Shown here: piece after piece, positions 47,813 to 59,985 of the stretch
Position numbering within the stretch: the stretch's first letter is position 1
How the letters are laid out: each line of letters opens with the position of its first letter
Notes under the pieces: generated by a model
The model's input: the letters and a program-made list of their open reading frames with translations, nothing else
Told to the model about the DNA's origin: nothing
Database searches by the model: none
Translations under genes and position numbers: made by a program
DNA from: Clusia tigrina
Taxonomy: Eukaryota; Arthropoda; Insecta; Diptera; Clusiidae
Direction of reading: 5' to 3'
NCBI GenBank assembly: GCA_920105625.2
Contig: OV050030.1
Location: 428,574,240 to 428,638,239 of the forward strand
DNA length: 64,000 bases

Positions 47813-50518
47813 CATCATGGGGGAAAATATTTTTAAAATAATTATATAAATATTTTGGTATATAAATGAATGTGTTTTTAATCTAAAATTGTGTATTTCA
47901 TTTCGCCACAAATCTCGACAGTAAGCCGTTGATAAGTGAACAGCATTCAAATAATAGTACTTATAAATATATGCTTTTGCTTTTATTTTAATATCTGGTC
48001 GCTATTTTTGTATGACTTCATTTTGCTCAAAATATAAAACTAACTTGAATTTGGTTTTCATTACTAACTAAATTAATCCAAACTTAAATTTTAGTTAAAA
48101 ACTTCATCAAAGAATACTTTGACACATATATTAGACTTTATTTGCTAAGTGAGAGAATTTATTTTATAGTTGGATAAATAAGCAAATTTTTTTAAATTCA
48201 CATTTCCGCAATCTTATTTTCTTAAAATTCCATTATTTCTTTTTGCCTGAATACGGTTTCCTTTTGCTTCAACAGTTAATATGGAAAAATATGCTGATGC
48301 ATAAGTTTACAATTATTTTATATTGCCTTTAGAGTATACTTCTAGTACCTCAGCGTTCAACCATGGTTTCTCTGGTGCTTTGCAGAATTCAGCAATTCAT
48401 TGTGAAGCTGAATTTAACCCGTGCGCTAACTTTAATGGTACATATAATAATGAAAGTCCAATGTGCGCTTTTTGGTCGTAGGTAAATTGAAAAAATCCAG
48501 AAATTTCACGATGCGATAATAGTATACTGAAATATAAAGATATGATTGCAACGTGCCTGTTCGTTGACCACAATAGTCCCGTTTATGACATTCAGCGGTA
48601 ATCCGCAGATGAGAAAATTTTGAGAATAGAGTTCACACGTTGAGTGGTGGGTTATTTTGAGTAATGGGGTTTTTACGTTGCTCTCTATCAGTTGTGTCAA
48701 TTATGCGCTTTAAAATTTTAATTTATTTATGAAATGATGAATGAATAATTAAATCATTTTAAAGGTTATTTAGCAATTTACAATTTTCAATAAAATATTA
48801 TTATTGAATGTAACGACGCAACCACAGGACCACTCCCGCTCAATTCTGAGAAATTACTCAACACCAAACCGTTGAGATGGTTGCACGCCATTCTGAGTGA
48901 GTCTGTGAAACGCTTTCAAAGAGTTTGACATGAAATTGCAACCCTGGTATAAACACAATTATAGCCACAATAATTTGAATATATATTGAATATTAGTTAT
49001 TAAAATCTATTTAATATAATGTTTAAGAATGTCTAAATTGGAACTTGTTTAATATGAGTTTTATTAACAATTACAGCTACAAACACATAAATCTCATATT
49101 CTTAGCTCTAACCTCCTGGATATGACAAACATCTGAAAACCAAGGCCTGAACTTTCGATATGAATATTTCGACCAAGATATATTACACTTTGGCTTTGGC
49201 TCTTAACTTTTTAAACAAATATCTAAAGTGAAAAATATATCAAAAGGATATATAAAAAATATTTTGTTTAATGCATTCAGGAAGATAAGTTGAGTTTTGA
49301 ATTACAAATAAAATTTTTTTATAAAAACCCTTTTCTAATCCCACAAAACTTTTATTTTTTAATTTTACGAATAGTTTATTAATTTATGGCGTTCATTGTT
49401 TTCGCCTTTTCCTCGCATCATATTCAATGAATTAGAAAAATTAATTCATAATTTATATTAGGCAATTGAAGGGGTATTTTAAACTACTATTTGAAACCAA
49501 AAAACTTATAAAAATATTCTTCAATATATTCTACTATATTAGAACATTCTCGTCAAAACTGGTATCGTGAGGAAAGTGTTTAAACTTGGACATCGTTTAA
49601 AACCCATTAAAAAACGGATAAAGAAACTCCTTTTTTGAGAACCAAACAATCGTCTCACACATGCAGGTATCAGGAAAAGGTATCAAGGATTTCAAATTGA
49701 TTTCTTCGAACTATCTTCGGCGAGTTACAGCAAGACCATTAAAATTGTAAGACATACAATGGACATATTATTATTTCGCTCTGTGAGAATAAGCACTTAA
49801 CTAAACATCACGACTATGCTGAAAATGCCATCCTGTTTGTACCAATATTGAATATGCACACCTTTATACTCACAACTTTTGTCAGAATAACCCAATAAAA
49901 AATCGCAAATGAAACTTTGTAGAAATGTCCTTGTGCTTTAATTTGGCGTTAGCAATTATAATTGCAGACATAACTCTAATGTTTTTGGTGGTAGTTAAGG
50001 TGATTTGCTTGAACAGCACTATCAACAGTCCACGGCAAGGAATCCTAGCTGCTGCTATATTTGTTCGCTATGGCCATGATACCGATATTCCTTGTTGGGT
50101 CATGGCCGAATGATCCGCATATGTATTTCTTGTGTATTTCTTGCTGAACTTACCCATTAACGATTTGGATTTCAACATTTACGTAGCCAGACGGACGGCA
50201 GGCAGGCCACGTTGTCCTAATAACAGGCACTCTTGATCGTTTTTTTTTTCGTGTCCATTGTTAATGGTTCCATTCTTTTGTGTTATTAAGGAGAAAAATA
50301 TGATGCGAACCCAGTTTAGTTTTTTTAGTTAAAATAGAAAATTACGAGAAAAACTACCTGCCAGAATTTGGAAGATCGCTTTCAAGGAAGCACACTGCCA
50401 GGGTTTTGGGTTTTGCTTATTTTTTATTCCAAAAAATCTTCAAATTGAAAATATAAATCTACCTGCAGGACACTTATGTAAGGGTGCGTATGTCCTAAGT
50501 TGAGTAAAAAAGACAGGG
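47813..50518. other. AT-rich intergenic
   Basis: About 2.7 kb without a gene. Short frames (for example 48506-48700 and 49925-50113) show no motif. No repeats of note. Confidence 0.5.
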
Positions 50519-50725
50519 TTGGAAAATTACATTTTCCTGCTAAAAAATCACAAAAGGTGGAATAAACAAAAAGCCGTTGTATATTATCAGGGCGCATTTA
50601 TAGAAGGTGGGAGTCATCTGTGGCGTCTTCCTTTGCTTCTAATCAACGATAGCATCAAAAGCATATATCACGACAGACATCAGGAAATCGGGCATTTTGG
50701 TGTCGAATTGAATTGTCTCTGGTGA
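50519..50725 (+). pseudogene. LTR-retrotransposon integrase zinc-binding fragment
   Basis: The short frame reads GGSHLWRLPLLLINDSIKSI followed by YHDRHQEIGHFGVE. The LWRLPL...I...YHD...GHFGVEKT pattern is the start of the His/Cys zinc-binding part of Ty3/gypsy-type integrases. No other pol or gag part is near. An isolated relic that encodes nothing functional. Confidence 0.5.
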
Positions 50726-50993
50726 CGTCAACAACACTTGATTTTTATCCATTTATTTATTTAATGAATCTTTCTTTGTCAAGAAACTCACAGTAATCTA
50801 TCGTATACATATTTAGGTAATATCCTCAGCCACTGCATCGAATATTTAGAATACTCACAGCACGTAATAAGACTGTACTAACTCAGCTCTAAGCTATGCA
50901 CCCTTTAGAGGCGTCTTCATTTTGAATCGTGGGTATATCTAGGTCACAATGGAGTTCCTAAAGTACCATGGAGCTCCAGTGATCATAGATAGA

Positions 50994-51264
50994 TTTATAG
51001 ATTTATTTAAGGGTGTTATACACCGCGACCTGAGTGATCTATGATGAGGATAGTCTCATCTATAGATCTTCTACCAGTGATCATTATCAGTTTTTTCGAC
51101 CGAAGGCGTTGGAGTTTCTCGTTGTTTGACGGACACGCGGTACTCCATAATTGAATCCCATATGTCCATATAGGCTTAATGATGCTGATATAAAAAAGTG
51201 CCTTGTATTCTAAAGCAAGGCTCGCATGTTTATTTAGTAGCCACTTCAAGTTATGGATGCTCAA
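50994..51264 (-). mobile_element. Jockey-type LINE 3' fragment
   Basis: The minus-strand frame reads HNLKWLLNKHASLALEYKAL, IIKPIWTYGIQLWSTA and NNEKLQRLRSKKLIMITG, the conserved C-terminal blocks of Jockey RT proteins (compare KPIWAYGIQ at 6619). It ends with RRSIDETILI and an AACACCCTTAAATAAATCT terminus shared with 8917-9015. 5'-truncated. Confidence 0.75.
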
Positions 51265-51987
51265 TTTGATCTCAGTACACTTTGAAGCAATGTGTTTACT
51301 CCCAGTTAATCGTCAGAGCATTGTGGAATGTTTTAACCATTGATGTGACACGAGTCCTTTCTTAAGGCAAATGTTAAGTGGGCACATTTAGCTTCATTGA
51401 CCTTTATCCTCCATTTGTCAAGTTACACGGCGTAACTAAAAAGGAGGAATGTTTAAGGCATCAGCCATTTTCTCCCTTCAGAACTGTTAAAACAAAAGGA
51501 ACGTGCAATTAAGACCTCATCATAATTAATGTAAGTTAAAGGGAATAACATTTCAAAAAGGATCCAAAAAGCAAACAATATATCCTGACGCATATCATTC
51601 CCCAATTACGCTATGAGTTGACCTGACTGCTGAGTGTGCGGAGTGTTTTTCACATTTGTTTGCAACACCAAAAAGGAGGCTTGAACAGGAGGAGTGCTCA
51701 GGTAATTGAAGTGTGAGTGCAGATAGAATCTGTTATAGGGAATATTTGATTTTCGTGAGAAAGAAAAAGGACTTTTTCTCTGTCCTTACTCTGTAATTGT
51801 GCGATGGTGATAACATAGAGTGAGATCCGCTCTAAGTTCACATCTCTGTATAATTACAGCGTGAGCCGGATTTAGACTGGTTAAGAAGGAAAACTAAACC
51901 ATGAAGTCTGACAGTCAAAGGAGGAAAAGAAAACTCAGAAGCATTTGCTTAATTTTGTTGTTGTTCTTTTCCATTTCAAGGCCTCAT
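51265..51987. other. Intergenic, no gene recognised
   Basis: No coding or repeat structure that I can name. Confidence 0.4.
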
Positions 51988-52268
51988 CAAGGTGAATTTT
52001 GTAGGCGGATGCAAGAAGAGTTTTGCTCCCTTGTGAATTGTCAATAAGCTTAAGTTAAGTGCAATGAAGAGAAGCTGATCAAAATTAACAAATTCAGGGG
52101 AATGCAGAAATTCATAAAATCAAAATTGAATACAAACTTTCTCATTAAACAATTCTGAAATTGTTTGCATATTTGCTTTGATTGCATTTATCCACAAATT
52201 CCATTTTGATAGTTGGTCAGGGAAAATTAGGTCAACGAGGTTTATTCCTCTTTAATAAATTCACCTTG
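51988..52268. mobile_element. MITE copy 2, CAAGGTGAATTT ends
   Basis: The ends CAAGGTGAATTT and AAATTCACCTTG are a perfect 12-bp inverted repeat. The internal blocks match the copy at 29163-29461 in order. The flanks GGCCTCAT and GGCTTCCAT are similar and might be an old 8-9-bp duplication. 281 bp, non-coding. Confidence 0.7.
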
Positions 52269-52676
52269 GGCTTCCATATCTAATGCACTCACCATTTAAA
52301 TCCTCCCTGGTTATGTGCTTTTCGAAATACGATAACAATTTGAGGGACTATGCTCTGTGTGATTGCATCCTGAAAATGCTTGTTAGACCGATAGCACCAG
52401 CGACATTTTGGGGCATTCCTCTCTTAGCACATCCATCTAGTTAGCAGTTAGTCCCAGAGTATTGTGCGCATTAGTGTGAAAGATGTGCAGAGTGTATTAA
52501 TGCTCTTTGGTTTGTTGTCTTCAGAAGGTGAGGGATTCAGAAGGTGCGACAAGAATGCTTAGTCAGGACTCATACATGCAGACTAGCACAATATATGATA
52601 TATTATGTGAGGAAGCCAATTATATTCACGGTCTTGATATATATTTTTCACCCATACAAAACTCAAGTTAAACTGA

Positions 52677-53424
52677 TGTACTGACAATTGCTCGACCAAT
52701 GCCCGAGGAGTGCAAACTATATAAAGAACAGCCACACCTACTATTCAAAAGCAAAAATTCTGCCAACAACAAAGTAAGCGCCGGTTGACAAAACTTTACA
52801 GAAGCATAGGGCGAGAAATCAGTTTATGAGCATAGCATGATAGTAAATCTCAATCTATCTCTCTCTCACTCCAGCACGCAGCTTGGACCCATTGACTCTG
52901 AACGCTTTTCTGACTCCAGCAGGCAAGGTTGACACTTAGACTCAGCCCGTCTTCTGGTATACAATAAATACTTTGAACCAAACCACAGACTCCAGACGGA
53001 ACAGTGTCTAAGGTTCTCACCGATTATGCCGAGACTCACTTATAGGCAAGACAGAGCAGCAGCTAAGGTTCTCACCGCTTCTGCTGAGACTCACTTATAG
53101 GCAAGACAGCAGCAGTCTAAGGTTCTCACTGATTTTACTGAGACTCACTTATAGGCAAGACGGAACAGCAATCTAAGGTTTTCACCGATGCCGCTGAGAC
53201 CAAGACTCATGTAAACTAAACGCGGAAGAAAAACCCAACGTAGCTAGGACTTATAGCGAGTCTAGGTTACATTACCTTATGATTATAATATAAATAGTTT
53301 TACTAATAGAATTAAGAGACAAATAAATATATAATTTTCAATTAATTCTGCAAATACGTTAACACTTTTCTGTAACCGACTCCTGGAACTCGCTGAGCTT
53401 ACCCTAGCATTTGAGTCGTTACAA
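52677..53424 (+). mobile_element. Probable solo LTR
   Basis: Begins TGTACTGACAATTGCTCGAC, contains a TATATAAAG box (52718-52726) as an LTR promoter would, has AATAAATATA poly(A)-signal-like DNA near 53322 and ends GAGTCGTTACA. No gag/pol lies beside it, and no target duplication is visible at these ends. Start and end are my best guess. Confidence 0.45.
53009..53213. repeat. 55-bp tandem repeat inside the probable LTR
   Basis: Units start at 53009, 53064, 53118 and 53174 (lengths 55, 54 and 56, the last partial), each TAAGGTTCTCACCGNTT, then CTGAGACTCACTTATAGGCA, then AGACAG. Leader or U5-type tandem repeats occur in LTR elements. Confidence 0.9.
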
Positions 53425-53433
53425 TAATATCCG

Positions 53434-53935
53434 ATGAAATTTGACCAAAATTATAAATGCATTAAAGTCAATAATAGGCCAGAACCATTGTGTGGGTTGC
53501 CTTGGAGTTCAACCAAACTTAAAATCAAGCAATGGCTTGGGGGAGAGTCGCACCAATATTGGACGGAAACGAAAGATATTAGGGTGGTTAAAACCTTCGT
53601 GCCCGAACATTCTTGCAAGAGACCCACAGAGATACTTCGTCTCAGCCGTGTAGGCATTCGCATAGTCACAGGACTGGTCATTGCAGAGTATTGAAACACT
53701 TACATAAAATGCGAATCAGTCATACTGAAAATTGTGGATTGTGCAACGAGGGCGAGGAAACAGCAGATCACTTGCGGTCTAATATGGACCCGACTACAAT
53801 ACTTATGTTCTCACCACCTAGGCTCGGCAGAAATTTCGGACAAATCTCCCAAGAATATCCTTGAATTCTCAATGAATACTAACTTACTGAGCTTATCACA
53901 ATAGGCCCATTTGAAGCCGCAGTGACTAGCTGACT
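53434..53935 (+). mobile_element. RNase H-type LINE 3' fragment
   Basis: Frames read GPEPLCGLPW-like text, then QYWTETKDIRVVK, ILRLSRVGIRIVTGL, then KHLHKMRISHTENCGLCNEG and EETADHL, i.e. the region after RNase H and the Cys/His knuckle. Related in layout to 6903-7572. It directly follows the probable solo LTR. Confidence 0.65.
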
Positions 53936-54114
53936 AGATGCCGGTCTTCTTTTAATCTCTTTTTTCAGCCAATAAAGGACACCATTGTCACAACACTTAT
54001 ACACTGGTGGGAGTAATCATTACCTGAGCATTACTTATTCTCAAATTTAATCATCATAAAGTACACCAATTGACCGATGTTTCCTCACAAATTGTTACGA
54101 AATGTGGCAAAGCT

Positions 54115-54390
54115 ATGAACGCTGATCTTGGCAGATTCATTGAGTGTTATGAGATGAAGTCATTGAACTTCATGAATTATAACAGAAGTTTTCTATGGTC
54201 CTTCTTTTGGTTCTTTTTTGCATTATTAGCACAGATCGTGATGCTGGGAATCGTTTCCGAGAAGTCTCTGACCTATATAGAAGTTTTTCAGAGTTGGTCA
54301 TTTGGGCTTGAAAAAACTGTTTATCAACAAAATCCATTTGTTCAACTTCTGTGTGAGAATCATATTCAGAATTGTTCGCAGTTCAAATAA
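54115..54390 (+). CDS. Small unrecognised membrane protein or last exon
   Basis: 91 codons from ATG 54115; the frame is open a further 15 codons upstream. Residues about 25-50 form one hydrophobic segment (FLWSFFWFFFALLAQIVMLG). The rest is polar with Cys in the tail (LLCENHIQNCSQFK). The stop overlaps an AATAAA (54386-54391). It lies 48 bp from the end of the convergent NRF-like gene. It could be the last exon of a larger gene (an AG at 54130-54131 is a possible acceptor), a stand-alone peptide or a chance frame. I do not recognise the family. Confidence 0.3.
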   Translation: MNADLGRFIECYEMKSLNFMNYNRSFLWSFFWFFFALLAQIVMLGIVSEKSLTYIEVFQSWSFGLEKTVYQQNPFVQLLCENHIQNCSQFK

Positions 54391-54437
54391 ATTATTATAC
54401 ATTGTTTAGGTAAGATGCAAATACATTTGTCCAGTTT

Positions 54438-57400
54438 TCACCTCCCATTGTGTCCACGCTGCTGCTGTGAATTTTTGAGTAGCATATTCGAAATCCTCTG
54501 AATTGGTAACTCTATCCCCAAAAAGATGAAAATTGAGGCGCTAATAGATATTAACACTACGGATATGAAGTCCATAATTGAGCCCACTTCCGAGAAGGTT
54601 GAGCCTTGATTGCGCATTCCGAAAGTGGCAAAAATGATTACCGGCGATACCATGAAGATGCTAAAGCAGAACTTATTCAAGAACATAAACACGCGGGCAC
54701 TTAGCAGCCGATTGAGGTGGATAGCAAGACCACAGGCGCAGAAAATTGTGACTCCGCCGACGCAAACGGCTACAAGTAATTTGCCAAAGGACATTATGGT
54801 AGCCACCAACCAGGAGGGAGTCCAGCGCCAGTAGCTCATGAAATTTGTGGCCGCGTAAAATGTGATGCAGAGCAGCCAGAAAGCCACTTTGGGCACGATA
54901 TGAGAGTTGAAGAACTTCAAAATCACTTCTTGATGATGAAAGAAACACCAGCCGAGTGCAGCTCCCCCATTATAGGCATTAATGCGCACCCAGGGTTTAA
55001 TATAGAGTTGGTCTAGCGTGTTGTGGATGGCATCAATCCTGCAAAGCGGATACGGAGGTAGTTACCGAGAGCAATACTGCTTTAGTGGAAACTGTGTCCA
55101 CGTTCTTCAACAGTTCTCTACTCACTGAAATGTTATTCCTTCACGGTAATTGCACAGCCAACTGGTCACCACAAATCCCAGAGTTAACATCGTGTACACG
55201 ATTTTAGTACATTTTGCAGTTAGTTTTGTGTGGAGAAACAGGAGTCCTGTGAAAAGCACAAAGAACTGCATTTCACAAGCAAGATACCACGTCCAGGAAC
55301 AGCAAATATCTTTCATGCTGAGGAAGTTCTGTATGTACAGCATATTGTGCCACCAGGTTCTGGAAGAAAGAAGCATGCAAAGTAGTTGGGAATATGTGAA
55401 AGTATTTTATATAGGTAGGTAGGTGGGTAAAATGGCCTCAGGCCGTCTCAATAAGCAAAAGTGTCGTTTTGTTACCATGTCCTCGCGAGTATAAAAAATG
55501 GACATACTTTTGTACCATTTACGGCCATCCGGAGTTGTTCACAAATTTGTTTAGGTGTGAAAGTTCTAAACTAAAGCTATGCCCTAGACTGTCTAGAAAA
55601 GGACTTTCGAAATATTTGAGTCTCAAGCGAGCAGGGACTGGGCACTCACAAAGAAAGTGAACGACTGTTTCTTTCTCCTGTGGGTCTTTACAGCTCCTGC
55701 AATGAGCATTGAACTTGATGCGCATTTTTTCAGCGTGTTTGCGAATATGTTGTAACGTAAGAATATTCAAGCCTACAAATTAGAAGGCACTGACATATAC
55801 CTAAATATGTATTTTGGGAGGCTTCTCATCGCTGCCAAGACATCAACTTTCGAGGCATTCATTGATTTTGATATCTGTTGCGATCCATGCATATACTTAT
55901 CACAAGCATCATTATACTCATATATACATAAGTTTATTGAAAATCAATAAAATGTAGAATTCAATACACCCGCATTCGAGTTGCGCTGAGTCGACGCAGG
56001 CAATTCCTTCACAATTAATTAATAGCATCCGAATAAATCAGAGCCGAATCAATTTTTTGTGAGATGAGAAAAACCAGTACAGTCAATCGTTCCAACTGTC
56101 TCAAATGCAGAAACGTTTGTTTATTAAAGAACGTTCATAAGAGGTCCCATTTGGTCAGTGGAACCTCCTTGCCCACGAACAAAACTACAAATAGACGACT
56201 TCAAACCCCACTCTAAGTTTTTATAAAGCTCCCTTTTTGCTCTTGAATGTTTACCCACTTCCTGCTATGCATCAGCAAAGTAGATTCCACTGTATTTATA
56301 TACTTTTTATATACTCATTCTGGTCTCTTTGCGGGTGTTACGAACGTTCCCCGAAACCTAATGAGCTCTACTAATACTTTGCAGTGAACAGAAACACACC
56401 AATTGCCCCTATGACATGATTCGCTCGTAATCGAATAAACAGCTCGATAAAGAAACTTACTTCTTACAGTAAATGCCGCTGTGTACACCCAAATGGAAGG
56501 GTGTGTACGAGTTGAGTAAGTCAAACACCAGGTTACTCAGAAGTATTGCCACAAGCAAGACGGGTGTTAAGCTAAAAAGAAGGAACAGTTACTTCATTGC
56601 GAGGAATTTGGAAAGAAACGCCAACTAACCGTATATAACGATACAGGATGCGTTTCAGGAAGAGTCCTACATTTTGCCAAAGATTGTTGAGTTTTATCCG
56701 CTTCACAAGCACTTCATCCGACAGAAAATTGTAGACGAGAAGAAAGGAGCTGCAATGAATTAACACATTATAAAGTAGCAGAAAGGTGAAGGCACTCCAA
56801 ATAATCGTATGCAACCTCAAAACAAAAAACCCATCCACGTAATAGCAGGCCTGGATCATGGGTTGAAGAGCAAAGTTCTCCAGTTTTGCGAATATCAGTG
56901 GTGAATTCGTCATGGAGTATAAGGAATAGTAGTAGACATGAAACACGGTTATCCACAGGCAAATTATAGTTCTGATACCCGCAATCGCGCTCAAGAAGTT
57001 GCCGGAATAGTCCACCTGCAGCATCAACTTATAATTTTTACTTAAGCAAAAACACAACAGAAGTTCCCCCAGCATGGAGGCGTTTCCCCGGTCTCTTTCC
57101 GATGCTTGTTGCGGGCAAATAGTCGTAGTCTGCAGTTTGGCCTGCTGTTGGATTTTCTGATTTCTTTTGGATTTCTGTTTAACTTCAGCTGCGATTGTTA
57201 GCGCAGATACTAAAATGCAAATGGATCTAAAGAGACACACGCGATATTTTACATACTCGTCTGCAAGAATATGGATTAATATTGTATGAGTATGTACCCG
57301 AAAATGATGCTTCCGGTTTGTGTGAACAAACGCCAATTAAAGGTCGGGGTCCTCACATCCACCGCCTGCAGGATTTGTAATTTGAAATCGCGTTGCATTT

Positions 57401-58105
57401 GGAAAGATTCGCTCGCGAAATATATATCAGTATAGCGCAAAATAGCCTCTGATGCACAGGATTTCGGCAGGCACAACCCGGCATGAATCAAACTCTAAAA
57501 GAACTCTAAACAGTAGTTACAGCTTTTCACTATAAACTATCCCACGAACAACTTACTTCGAAGGGCAACTTCAAATCAATATAAAGCTCCGATTTGAAGG
57601 GCAAGTACACCATTGTAAAGCGTAGTGGAATTGGGCTGGTAGCGTTGAACATGAAAGCATCGCTATTGGAAAATGTTATGTGGTATGGTGTATTAAGGTC
57701 CTTGCAAAGTTCTTGCGAAGAAAACCAAAAGTAACTGCCCCAAATGAAAGATTTCGATGCAGTCCCGAAAGAATCAATTACTTGAAAAAGGATAAAAAAT
57801 CGTTAAAAGAAACCGAAGAATGTACAAAATGTAAATAAAACAAATGAGGAACCTTTTAGACTCCACAGCTCTTTGCTTAAAATTGCCTTCAGCATCAGTT
57901 TCAGCTCATGGCCACATTCTGTGGCATTTTCGAGACGCGCGCCAACATTCGCAATGCCAATAAGAAAGTTATAACGACTCAGCTCTTCCAGCGCTCGTCG
58001 TTGGTGTTCTACGACATTCACATCTTGCGCCGCGGCTGCCACCTGTCCGTCACTCGCGACGTACGAAATGAAGATCATGCACTGCACCACAACCGCCGAC
58101 CGCAT
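54438..58105 (-). CDS. NRF-6-like membrane acyltransferase, copy A
   Basis: Eight exons: 58105-57853, 57780-57557, 57494-57298, 57226-56816, 56749-56630, 56571-56461, 55359-55126 and 55038-54438. All introns are GT-AG and the sum is 2151 nt, 716 residues. The ATG follows an in-frame stop. Residues 1-25 form a signal peptide (SAVVVQCMIFISYVAS). Residues about 40-200 form the NRF domain (WSLKVIDSFGTASKSFIWGS, LCLPKSCAS). From about 300, a multi-pass acyltransferase-3 domain shows GIRTIICLWITVFHV (conserved His near residue 321), WWHNMLYIQNF and SWTWYLACEMQF. The family resembles C. elegans NRF-6, which affects lipid transport and drug response, and has many fly members; the substrate is unknown. 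Intron 6 (1101 bp) holds a LINE fragment. Copy B lies upstream. Confidence 0.92.
55408..55775 (-). mobile_element. LINE 3' fragment in intron 6 of copy A
   Basis: On the minus strand: LTLQHIRKHAEKMRIKFNAH, then CRSCKDPQEKETVVHFLCEC (CCHC-type knuckle), ending NNSGWP with a stop at 55519. A 3' end with GTAGGTAGG-type repeat (55412-55426) follows. Inserted in the same orientation as the host gene, well away from the splice sites. Confidence 0.75.
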
Positions 58106-59263
58106 ACTCGTATTGTCCAAAAACTGGCGAAGCAAGGCAAATTGTCGCACTAGAAATGCGCTCCCTTTTTAAATTGTAACGCAAAAACTAAAGCATCTGC
58201 GAAATGGTCCCATGGAGGCGCCGAGATCACGTCCCAATCAGCTGCCCTTATGTAATGGTTTTGTTTTTGAAAATTGAACACTTTAACAAGTGCAACGCTT
58301 TTATACCGTTTGCTTGGAGCTTCGAGCAGTGCAATTAAACAAGTTTCGATTTATTTGCGACGATGCCAATTATAAAATACGCCCATCTGGCCGTGTTGCC
58401 CTCGCTCAGCGCATGGCGTTCTTCTCCAAGGCGCGTCCGTTTAATTTGGTTTAAATGCGAGTCTGTCTTTGGTGTAAATATGTACTCGTATGCAATCATA
58501 TATGTACCCAGACCCGTGTTTACCGATAGCAGGGCCAGTGCGCGAATATGCCACAGAATTTCGTCTGCGCGTCCACAGTTGTGTGTTGACTCATCTTGGT
58601 CTGTGCGGTTGGACAAAAATGCAATGCCAAGTGTGTACTTGCAAACAAAATGAAGGTATCGAACTCATATAAAATATGCAGAAATATTGGTTGCTTTTTT
58701 GCAGTTTCATGGCCCTTGAGCAAAGTTTAATCGGAGTGCATATTGACTTGCTTTACCGAACAATTTCACCGCTCCCTAGAAAAAGTTCTGCATTCAAACT
58801 TATTTCTATATTAGACTGGCTACAAATTAAATTTTGTTTTCTTTGTTTCATAACACAATTCATATTGTAACCTAATTGGGAATCAGCAATGAGAAAACAG
58901 GTTGTTTATATTATAAACTTTAAATATAAACAAACTTACATCTCAATTCGCTTTCTTTTATATCCATTTTATTATTCAAAATATGTCCTTGAAATTGAAA
59001 GTCAGTCATTTGATATCAATAACGAGACTTTCGAGTATTTCCGACGCTTTATTAGCATTGTAATTATGCACTCCACATCTCATTTCATCCGGCTGATAAA
59101 AAACCCAAATTCTCTGAGACGTCGCGACTTCCGTCATCTGAAATTTGCATCGTCACTGGTGGACAGGAACCGTAAAGGTGGTTTGTACAGATATTCGTTG
59201 AATTTTACTGAATTCTCCACTGATTGTATTGAGGTTTGACTGTGCTTTTGCTGAAGCGAAGAC
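58106..59263. other. Upstream region of NRF-like copy A
   Basis: The promoter of copy A should lie here, but I cannot place it. A 116-codon frame (58889-59239, true ATG, Lys/Arg/Phe-rich, no motif) is probably chance but cannot be excluded. Confidence 0.4.
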
Positions 59264-59985
59264 CGATTTCGTTTGCTTGCAGTGACATCCGTAAATCTGT
59301 CTGTGCATTTGTTTCAGACATTTCTCTAAAGAGAGCTTAAAGAACAGGCCTAAAGAAACTGCCTTGAGGGACCCTGGACTTATTTGGTCCAATTTATCAC
59401 TTCGAAGAACGATTTCGTGTGTTTGCAGTGACATCCCCAAATCTGTCTGTGTATTTGCTTCAGGCATTTCTCTAAAGAGAGTTTGAAGAACAGGCCTAAA
59501 GAAACTGCCTTGAGGGACCCTGGACTTATTTGGTCCAATTTATCACTTCGAAGAACGATTTCGTGTGTTTGCAGTGACATCCGTAAATCTGTCTGTATAT
59601 TTGCTTCCGGCATTTCTCTAAAGAGAGTTTGAATAACAGGCCTAAAGAAACTGCCTTGAGGGACCCTGGACTTAATTGGTCCAATTTATCACTTCGAAGA
59701 TCGATTTCGTTTGCTTGCAGTGACATCCGCAAATCTGTCTGTGCATTTGTTTCAGACATTTCTCTAAAGATAGCTTAAAGAACAGGCCTAAAGAAACTGC
59801 CTTGAGGGACCCTAGACTTAATTGGTCCAATTTATCACTTCGAAGATCGATTTCGTGTGTTTGCAGTGACATCCCCAAATCTGTCTGTGTATTTGCTTCA
59901 GGCATTTCTCTAAAGAGAGTTTGAAGAACAGGCCTAAAGAAACTGTCTTGAGGGACCCTGGACTTAATTCGTCCAATTTATCACT
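59264..59985. repeat. 146-bp satellite, five tandem copies
   Basis: Units start at 59264, 59410, 59556, 59702 and 59848, each beginning CGATTTCGT and ending ATTTATCACTTCGAAGA. The fifth is cut near 59985. Copies differ by a few substitutions and keep exact length. Because 146 is not a multiple of 3, the minus-strand open frames of about 77 codons that appear in every unit are shifted copies and not one gene. Confidence 0.97.

Noticed and set aside
57227..57336. Coding region running through 57227-57297 in copy A
   Set aside because: The segment is an intron (GTACAT...CTTTAG). Only removal keeps NRF and acyltransferase parts in one frame and gives exactly 717 codons.
58105..58150. Start of NRF-like copy A at 58150
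   Set aside because: The codon is GTG. ATG 58105 begins a clear signal peptide.
59153..59905. A family of 77-residue proteins on the minus strand
   Set aside because: They are the same 146-bp satellite unit read in shifted frames. There is no promoter, splice or domain evidence.
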